From positions 1 through 19,590 of the forward strand of contig NZ_LATL02000082.1 of assembly GCF_000972705.2 (NCBI RefSeq): a DNA stretch of 19,590 nt. The letters are read 5' to 3'. Position numbers and translations under genes: made by a program. The notes under the pieces were generated by a model, which worked only from the letters and a program-made list of their open reading frames with translations, did not search any database and was not told where the DNA came from. Source of the DNA: Limnoraphis robusta CS-951 (lineage in GTDB: Bacteria; Cyanobacteriota; Cyanobacteriia; Cyanobacteriales; Microcoleaceae). Shown piece by piece: positions 14,323 to 19,590 of the stretch. The stretch's first letter is position 1. Each line of letters begins with the position of its first letter.

Positions 14323-15750
14323 TTAATTACCCCCAAACAATCTCAGAAATGCACCCAGGGTGATAATATCCCTTACTGGTCTGAAAAATTCTGATGTGGA
14401 ATCTGCAAAACGAGTTAAACCCGTTCGACTGACCACGACGATATCGTTATTCCGTAGCACCGGATTATTTTGGTCATTAATTCCCTGGGCTAAATCAACA
14501 ATAATGTTCTCCCGAATCACTGTACCATCAGGATTTAAGCGAATTAATTCTACCTCTGTTTTACTAGCGCGAACACTATCAAATCCCCCCGCCGCAAGTA
14601 TCGCTTGATTGAGAGGCGTATTTGGAGGAACTTGCAAGATACCAGGATCGACGACCTCCCCAACCACATTGACATTAATCGTGGCTGGAGCAAAACTGGC
14701 TGTCGCCAAGGCTTCGACCTCCGCCGGATTAATCTCCGAAGCAGTGGGAATAATAATCGTATCCCCTTCTTGCAAAAACGGATCTTGATTCGGATCACCC
14801 GATTGCAAGAGTTCCCAGAGATTAATTTGAGTCGTTTGTAAACCGGTTCGGGTAATCCGACGCACTTCAATATTGCGAATATCGGCTAAGTTCGTAATTC
14901 CCCCTGCAATTTGAATCGCTCGGGTGACTGTGGGCGGATCTGAGTTATCATTTTCTGCACTAACGGTGTAAACTCCCGGACGAAACACTTGTCCGACGAC
15001 GACCACTTGTAACGGTTCGTACTCTTGAGAAACTAAGCCCGATGAAACAATTTGACGAATTTGTGACGAATCAATACTAACCGCCGTTGGAATGTAGAGA
15101 CTATCCCCATCCAATAAAATTGGGTCTTGACTCAAATTTCCTTGTTGGAGTAATTCTTCCAGGTTCAACGTCACGACAGAACCCGTTGCTGTAACCCGTC
15201 GAAGCTGAATCCGACTTAAATCCGCCGCTTGAGTTAAACCTCCGGCTAACTGAATCGCCTGGGTGACTCGGGGAAGTTGTCCATCACCGCCTCCGGCTTG
15301 ACCTGCGACTCCTGCCATTCGATAAGACCCTGGACGGTTCACTTCCCCTGAAATGGCAACTTGTACCGGACGAAAGGCGATTAAACTTAGGGTAATAACA
15401 GGCTGTTTGAGTAAAGCTGCATATCGCTCCGAGATTCTCGCTTGAGCTTGGGGTAATGTCAGTCCTTGTACTTGAACCGTCCCAATTCCTGGTAAGTTCA
15501 GGGTTCCATCCGTTAAAACGAGATATTGTCCGCTATACTTGTCAACCCCGAACACATCAAGCCGCAGTTGATCACCCGTACCGAGATTATAGGTTCCATC
15601 GAGTTGGGGTATCGCAGTCGGATTAGTTGTCTGATTGGCTGGGGAAGTCTGAGGTTGATTCTGAGCAAGAACGGGTAACTGTAGATTCAAGCTGATAATT
15701 GTCAGTAGCGTTAGGCTGGTGACAGATTTGCCAAGCGATTGAATTAGCAT
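14323..15750 (-). CDS. Polysaccharide export outer-membrane protein (OPX/Wza-like, SLBB repeats)
   Basis: A periplasmic/outer-membrane export protein of 475 residues if started at 15750. That ATG has AAGGA close upstream and gives a clean signal peptide (MLIQSLGKSVTSLTLL...VLA, cleavage near residue 29). An in-frame ATG at 15792 would add 14 residues of no signal-like character. The Poly_export domain (about 54-128) begins YNLGTGDQLRLDVFG. Three SLBB domains follow at about 130-221, 248-336 and 358-441, recognisable by ISGEVNRPGSY, VVGQVFRPGVY and VVGEVVDPGIL. There is no lipobox cysteine, unlike E. coli Wza, which is common in cyanobacteria. With the Wzc-like protein encoded downstream it should form the trans-envelope export channel for exopolysaccharide. 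Confidence 0.9.
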   Translation of the reverse strand: MLIQSLGKSVTSLTLLTIISLNLQLPVLAQNQPQTSPANQTTNPTAIPQLDGTYNLGTGDQLRLDVFGVDKYSGQYLVLTDGTLNLPGIGTVQVQGLTLPQAQARISERYAALLKQPVITLSLIAFRPVQVAISGEVNRPGSYRMAGVAGQAGGGDGQLPRVTQAIQLAGGLTQAADLSRIQLRRVTATGSVVTLNLEELLQQGNLSQDPILLDGDSLYIPTAVSIDSSQIRQIVSSGLVSQEYEPLQVVVVGQVFRPGVYTVSAENDNSDPPTVTRAIQIAGGITNLADIRNIEVRRITRTGLQTTQINLWELLQSGDPNQDPFLQEGDTIIIPTASEINPAEVEALATASFAPATINVNVVGEVVDPGILQVPPNTPLNQAILAAGGFDSVRASKTEVELIRLNPDGTVIRENIIVDLAQGINDQNNPVLRNNDIVVVSRTGLTRFADSTSEFFRPVRDIITLGAFLRLFGGN

Positions 15751-15905
15751 TGTTCCTTGTTTCAAGAAATGATTTGAGACCTGCACCCTCATTGTTATTC
15801 AAGAGTTGTTTGGCTATCCTCAACATTTGATCCGAGATTTCCTCTGCTCTGACTTCCGAACCAGGCATCAGGCTGCCCTCACTATTCGTTGATTTCTACC
15901 GAACC

Positions 15906-15934
15906 AGTATAGTCTTTCTCCCTAACGATCGTCA
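15906..15934 (-). promoter_or_regulatory. Candidate promoter of the OPX/Wzc operon
   Basis: On the minus strand TGACGA (15929-15934) and TATACT (15906-15911) are separated by exactly 17 bp, a good sigma70-type pair. The leader to the ATG at 15750 would be about 150 bases. Confidence 0.45.
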
Positions 15935-16170
15935 GCCCTTTATGCCAGCATTTCAACAGGGCTAGTTGTTTTTATCCCCTAGTCTTGGCCGATCGCATCT
16001 GGATCAATTCCTGATCAAACTTCCCTTCCTGAGCCTATTGGGTGATGCTTTTTACCCCCGGATGTCAAGAAATTGTAAAATTTTTGGGCTTTGATTAAAG
16101 TTTTTGTAAAGCTCTACTCTTGACTCCCACTGGCCTAAATACTTCGGAGCAAAACGCTCAATTCACGGTA

Positions 16171-16198
16171 TTGATGAACTTTCAGCGAAATCTATTAT
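16171..16198 (+). promoter_or_regulatory. Candidate promoter of the GT2 gene
   Basis: TTGATG (16171-16176), a 16-bp spacer and TATTAT (16193-16198), about 60 bp before the GTG start at 16260. This is a reasonable sigma70 match supported by position only. Confidence 0.4.
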
Positions 16199-16259
16199 CT
16201 TGTCAGTATAAATTTTACCTGATAAAATTTAAAAGCAGAGGCGGATTCCGAGGTAAATC

Positions 16260-17468
16260 GTGAGCGACTTATTCATCATAATCCTATTGGGGATAACACT
16301 AGGATTGTCCATGCCAATTTTAGTGTTTTTTCTTGAATGTGTTTTAGCATTTTTCACCCCTTTATCTAATCAATTATCAAAGTCTCAAAACTTACAACCC
16401 CAAGTTACTGTTTTAATTCCAGCGCATAATGAAGAATTGGGAATTTTCGCGACAATTGAACCGTTATTACCTCAATTAAAAACCAATGATCAAATTGTCG
16501 TCATTGCTGATAATTGTACCGATAAAACCGCCGAAATTGCTCGTCAAACCGGAGTCACCGTTCTCGAACGTCATAGCCTCGATCAACGCGGAAAAGGCTA
16601 TGCTTTAGACTATGGCTTAAAGTTTTTAGCTGAAAACCCGCCTGAAGTTGTCGTCATGGTGGATGCAGACTGTCGAGTTGAACCCGGAACCCTCGAACAA
16701 ATTACCCAAAAAGCGATCGCGACACAAAGACCCGTACAAGCGTTATACTTGATGGAAATTCCTGAGCAACCGACTCCCAAAGATTCGATCTCAGCCTTAG
16801 CTTTTCTCGTCAAAAATCAAGTCCGTCCTCAAGGACTCGAACGCCTGAATTTTCCCTGTGCTTTAACTGGAACCGGAATGGCTTTTCCCTGGTCAATTCT
16901 TCGTCAAGTTAGCGTTGCCAGTGGTAATATTGTCGAAGATATGCAGCTTGGAGTCGATTTAGCGATCGCAGGTCATCCTCCTTTATACTGTCCTCAAGGG
17001 CGAGTTACAGGGATTCTGCCCCAACAACAACAAGCCGCCATCAAACAAAGAACCCGTTGGGAACACGGACATCTACAAACCATCCAAACTCAAGTTCCCC
17101 GACTCCTAAAAGCTTCCCTGCAACAAAGACGACTCGATTTATTCGTCATGGCTTTAGATCTATTTGTACCACCGTTATCTCTACTCGTCATGTTGTGGTT
17201 AGTCGTAACAATCATCGCAATAATAGCCGGAATTTTTGGCTTATCCTGGCTACCTGCTCTCTTCAGCGCTATTGCAGGCGGACTGATGCTGATCGCCATT
17301 TTAGCAGCTTGGGCGAAATATGGTCGAGAGCGCATTTCGGGTTGGACTTTACTGAGTGTACCCTTCTACATCCTTTGGAAAATTCCCTTATATTTCGGTT
17401 TCCTCGTTAAACGCGAAAAAGAATGGGTTAGAACAGAACGAGATCAAGTCAAAGTAAGTTCAAAGTAG
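16260..17468 (+). CDS. Membrane GT2 family glycosyltransferase
   Basis: A 402-residue glycosyltransferase. The GTG start at 16260 follows GAGG with a 6-base spacer and gives an N-terminal membrane helix (about 4-32). The GT2 fold shows VTVLIPAHNEE (49-59), VVIADNCTD (80-88), the metal-binding DAD (Asp135, Asp137), an ED pair (Glu226, Asp227) and QRTRW (263-267), the Q-x-x-R-W-like motif of membrane-associated, often processive, GT2 enzymes. Two to three C-terminal helices follow (about 299-325, 332-352, 366-384). It probably adds a sugar during exopolysaccharide synthesis at the inner membrane; the sugar cannot be read. The TAG stop is the second to fourth base of a GTAGGGG repeat that begins at 17465, so the repeat defines the end of the protein. 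Confidence 0.88.
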   Translation: MSDLFIIILLGITLGLSMPILVFFLECVLAFFTPLSNQLSKSQNLQPQVTVLIPAHNEELGIFATIEPLLPQLKTNDQIVVIADNCTDKTAEIARQTGVTVLERHSLDQRGKGYALDYGLKFLAENPPEVVVMVDADCRVEPGTLEQITQKAIATQRPVQALYLMEIPEQPTPKDSISALAFLVKNQVRPQGLERLNFPCALTGTGMAFPWSILRQVSVASGNIVEDMQLGVDLAIAGHPPLYCPQGRVTGILPQQQQAAIKQRTRWEHGHLQTIQTQVPRLLKASLQQRRLDLFVMALDLFVPPLSLLVMLWLVVTIIAIIAGIFGLSWLPALFSAIAGGLMLIAILAAWAKYGRERISGWTLLSVPFYILWKIPLYFGFLVKREKEWVRTERDQVKVSSK

Positions 17469-17696
17469 GGGCGAGTTTCACACAATACTGCATCTCTCGC
17501 CAATATTCTACATCAACCCGCCCTCTAACAGAGAGTAGGGTTCAACGTAGGGCGAGTTTCACACAAAGCCTGTCTGTCTCGCCAATATTCTACCTAAACC
17601 CGCCCTCTAACAGAGAGTAGGGTTCAACGTAGGGGCGAGTTTCACACAAAGCCTGTCTGTCTCGCCAATATTCTACCTAAACCCGCCCTCTAACAG
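17465..17696. repeat. 82-bp tandem repeat, three units, of the GTAGGGG family
   Basis: Units start with GTAGGGCG or GTAGGGGCG at 17465, 17547 and 17629 (period 82). Each has a 59-bp core from GTAGGGGCGAGTT to AACCCGCCC and a linker CTCTAACAGAGAGTAGGGTTCAAC; the last lacks most of the linker. Units 2 and 3 are nearly identical and differ from unit 1 in the centre. The array overlaps the end of the GT2 gene and fills almost the whole gap to the GT4 gene. Confidence 0.92.
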
Positions 17697-17723
17697 TCAA
17701 CAGTAAAGAGTAAATATTGATAG

Positions 17724-18932
17724 ATGAAAATTGCCTACCTCGTTAACCAATATCCCAAAGTTAGCCATAGTTTCATCCGTCGGGAAATATTGGCTGTAGA
17801 AGCGACTGGAATAGAAGTTTTGCGGTTTTCTGTTCGTTCTTTAGAAGACGAACTCGTAGACGAAGCCGATAAACAAGAACTCGCCAAAACCCGATTTATT
17901 TTGAATGTCGGAGCAATCGGTTTACTATTTAGTGTATTCTGGGTAAAAATCCGTCGTCCTCTGCGTTTCTTTTCTGCTATCGGACTGGCTTTTAAAATCG
18001 GTCAAAAATCAGAACGCGGTATTTTTTATCATCTCATCTATCTAGCAGAAGCCTGTGTGCTGTTACGATGGCTTTTAGAGTCAAATGTAGAACACATTCA
18101 TGTTCATTTTGGCACCAATTCCACCACTGTGGCAATGCTGTGTCGGGCGTTAGGGGGGCCAACTTACAGCTTTACCGTTCATGGCCCAGAAGAATTTGAT
18201 AAACCTCAAGCAATTAATTTAACCGAAAAAATCAATAACGCCAGTTTTGTTGTCGCTATTAGTTCTTTTGGAAAAAGTCAACTTTATCGCTGGTGTGACT
18301 ACAAACAATGGTCTAAAATTAAAGTCGTTCGTTGTGGGGTTGATCACCTATTTCTTGAACAATCTCCTGTTGCTATTCCCGATGAACCTCGGTTTGTTTG
18401 TGTGGGGCGTTTAAGCGAACAAAAAGGTCATTTACTGCTGGTTGAAGCGGTTAGTCAACTCGCGGCTAAGGGAATAAAATTTAAGTTAATCTTTGTCGGA
18501 GATGGAGAACTCCGCCATCCCATAGAAACGCTGATGAGTCAGCTTAATCTCAAAGATTATATCGAAATTACAGGTTGGGCAACAAACGCAGAAGTTCGAG
18601 AACAAATATTAGCATCTCAAGCCTTGGTTTTACCCAGTTTCGCCGAAGGTTTACCAGTAGTCTTAATGGAAGCACTTGCACTCAGACGCCCAGCTTTAAC
18701 GACTTATATTGCGGGAATTCCTGAATTAGTCGAACCAAACAAAAGCGGTTGGTTAGTTCCCGCAGGTTCCATAGAAGCGCTCACAGAAGCGATGAAAACA
18801 GTTCTGCAAACGCCTCGTGAACAACTCGAAGAAATGGGAAAATACGGAGCCGAACGAGTTTATCATCAACATAATATTACCACAGAAGCGAACAAATTAG
18901 CCGAGTTATTTCGTCAAGTTCGCCAACAGTAA
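17724..18932 (+). CDS. GT4 family glycosyltransferase (WcaL-like)
   Basis: A 402-residue retaining glycosyltransferase, predicted soluble or membrane-associated. The N-terminal half starts MKIAYLVNQYPKVSHSFIRREI, the FPxxSxTFIxREI-like opening of WcaL/colanic-acid-type GT4 enzymes, and contains HIHVHFG (124-130) and TVHGPEEFD (151-159). The C-terminal half has GRLSEQKG (Arg229, Lys234 as phosphate-binding residues) and FAEGLPVVLMEAL, the E-x7-E motif (Glu308, Glu316) for nucleotide-sugar binding. It probably adds a sugar to the lipid-linked repeat unit of the exopolysaccharide. There is no ribosome site before the ATG. The preceding 82-bp repeats separate it from the GT2 gene, so co-transcription through the array is uncertain. 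Its last 19 bp overlap the end of the convergent methyltransferase gene. Confidence 0.9.
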   Translation: MKIAYLVNQYPKVSHSFIRREILAVEATGIEVLRFSVRSLEDELVDEADKQELAKTRFILNVGAIGLLFSVFWVKIRRPLRFFSAIGLAFKIGQKSERGIFYHLIYLAEACVLLRWLLESNVEHIHVHFGTNSTTVAMLCRALGGPTYSFTVHGPEEFDKPQAINLTEKINNASFVVAISSFGKSQLYRWCDYKQWSKIKVVRCGVDHLFLEQSPVAIPDEPRFVCVGRLSEQKGHLLLVEAVSQLAAKGIKFKLIFVGDGELRHPIETLMSQLNLKDYIEITGWATNAEVREQILASQALVLPSFAEGLPVVLMEALALRRPALTTYIAGIPELVEPNKSGWLVPAGSIEALTEAMKTVLQTPREQLEEMGKYGAERVYHQHNITTEANKLAELFRQVRQQ

Positions 18933-19384
18933 AAGGTTGATTCTTCTTCGACTCCTTGAATGTGAAACTGTTGAAAGGGTTTCCAGTCTCCCATCTCAAA
19001 ATCTCGTGAAATAATTAGCGTTCCCGGTTGCAATTGATTAAACTGAGATTTAAGCTTGAGATTGAGGTGAGGTAACAGATAAACATAAACCACTGTTGCT
19101 TCCCCAATCTCACTTTCAAATAAATTCTGTAAGCGAAATTCTACGCGATCGCTAACTCCAGTAATTTTAGCAAATTCATTTGCTTCTTGAATCCGTTGAG
19201 GATCGATATCAATTCCAACTGCTTTTACACCATAGCATTGAGCCGCAGCGATCGCAATTCGTCCATCTCCACAACCGAGATCATAAAATACATCTTGCTC
19301 GTTTAAGTTCAACCTGTCAAGCATCGCCGTCACTAATTCAGGCGGTGTGGGAAGATAACCAATATCAAGTTTAAGAGAAACCAT
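18914..19384 (-). CDS. Small class I SAM-dependent methyltransferase
   Basis: A 156-residue Rossmann-fold methyltransferase. YLPTPPELVTAMLDRL leads into motif I, FYDLGCGDGRIAIAA (Asp35, Gly37-Gly41), then GIDIDP (57-62) for the adenosyl ribose. VVYVYLLPHLNLKL (98-111) replaces the usual motif IV. This pattern resembles small bacterial methyltransferases related to the FAM173/ATPSCKMT lysine methyltransferases, but the substrate is unknown. The C-terminus ends FYCWRT, complete for this group. It converges with the GT4 gene, overlapping it by 19 bp, so it is probably unrelated to the polysaccharide operon. A -10-like TATAAT lies only 15 bp before the start, which suggests a very short leader. 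Confidence 0.87.
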   Translation of the reverse strand: MVSLKLDIGYLPTPPELVTAMLDRLNLNEQDVFYDLGCGDGRIAIAAAQCYGVKAVGIDIDPQRIQEANEFAKITGVSDRVEFRLQNLFESEIGEATVVYVYLLPHLNLKLKSQFNQLQPGTLIISRDFEMGDWKPFQQFHIQGVEEESTFYCWRT

Positions 19385-19399
19385 TTTTGGGGATTAGGG

Positions 19400-19405
19400 A
19401 TTATA
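19400..19405 (-). promoter_or_regulatory. -10-like TATAAT before the methyltransferase gene
   Basis: On the minus strand TATAAT (complement of 19400-19405) lies 15 bp upstream of the ATG, so transcription would begin about 9 bases before the start codon. The -35 position (about 19423-19428) falls inside the GTAGGGG repeat and has no -35 match. Confidence 0.3.
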
Positions 19406-19417
19406 ATTTATAAAAAT

Positions 19418-19590
19418 GTAGGGGCGGGTTCTCACAAATTTAGGTGGGCTGACAAATAACTGACATAAACCCGCCCTCCTCACCAGAAATTTAGGTCAGT
19501 TGACAAATAACCTAAATAAACGATAGCGTAGGGGCGGGTTCTAACAAATTTAGGTGGGTTAGCAAATAACCTAAATAAACCCGCCCGACT
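19418..19590. repeat. GTAGGGG-family repeats at the window end
   Basis: Two 59-bp cores, 19418-19476 and 19528-19586, each run from GTAGGGGCGGGTTCT to AAACCCGCCC. Between them is a degenerate partial copy sharing AAATTTAGGT and ACAAATAACCTAAATAAAC. The centres resemble each other but not those at 4 or 17465. The array may continue beyond the window. Confidence 0.9.

Larger units (their letters stand above)
15751..16259. other. Divergent promoter region of the polysaccharide locus
   Basis: About 510 bp between the minus-strand export operon and the plus-strand GT2 gene. It holds the two candidate promoters listed separately. An overlapping 81-codon minus frame (15623-15868) is a shadow of the OPX gene. 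I recognise no RNA gene, riboswitch or NtcA site (GTA-N8-TAC is absent). Confidence 0.55.

Noticed and set aside
16081..16220. NtcA-like sites (GTA...TAC) upstream of the GT2 gene
   Set aside because: The spacings are 6 and 7 bases (GTAAAGCTCTAC and GTATAAATTTTAC), not the required 8.

Overview
The window looks like a chromosomal segment of a filamentous, probably non-heterocystous cyanobacterium of the Oscillatoria/Lyngbya/Planktothrix type. The genus is an inference. The evidence is: many HIP1 octamers (GCGATCGC, for example near 2955, 6237, 7327, 10198, 16714, 19145 and 19240); heptanucleotide tandem repeats (STRR type); a PEP-CTERM protein; glutamine synthetase inactivating factors behind an NtcA box; and abundant GTAGGGGCGGGTT...AAACCCGCCC intergenic repeats.

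Layout. 1-600 has no gene and is a mosaic of repeats: a 69-bp tandem array, two short terminal-inverted-repeat elements (173-295 and 461-597) each flanked by a 3-bp TNA duplication, and a strong bidirectional terminator between them. 598-2364 (-) encodes a secreted PEP-CTERM protein of the choice-of-anchor I family. 3040-5969 (+) is a two-gene sensory unit: a PhnD-like lipoprotein overlapping a membrane histidine kinase by 4 bp, with no permease or ATPase. 6000-6377 (-) and 6495-7193 (+) are a divergent HxlR regulator/pirin pair; the regulator's C-terminus is made of a heptanucleotide repeat. 7607-9199 (+) is a GH57 glucan-branching-type enzyme.

9412-9886 holds two tandem GifA/IF7-like inhibitors of glutamine synthetase behind a perfect NtcA site, followed by a terminator and argJ (10071-11312). 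Together these make a small nitrogen/arginine block. 11446-11800 is an internally deleted IS200/IS605-type element that keeps a degenerate tnpB tail and a structured right end resembling omega-RNA.

11890-18932 is an exopolysaccharide locus. A minus-strand operon encodes an OPX/Wza-like export protein and a Wzc-like chain-length regulator/ATPase. On the plus strand there are a membrane GT2 and a soluble GT4 glycosyltransferase, separated by three copies of an 82-bp repeat. No Wzx flippase or Wzy polymerase is present, so the locus is incomplete or distributed. The window ends with a small SAM methyltransferase (-) and more GTAGGGG repeats.

Most of the novelty is in how short mobile or repetitive sequences meet genes. 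One element is inserted exactly at a stop codon, one repeat supplies a stop codon, one microsatellite encodes a protein tail, and one IS remnant may be an orphan guide-RNA-like end.
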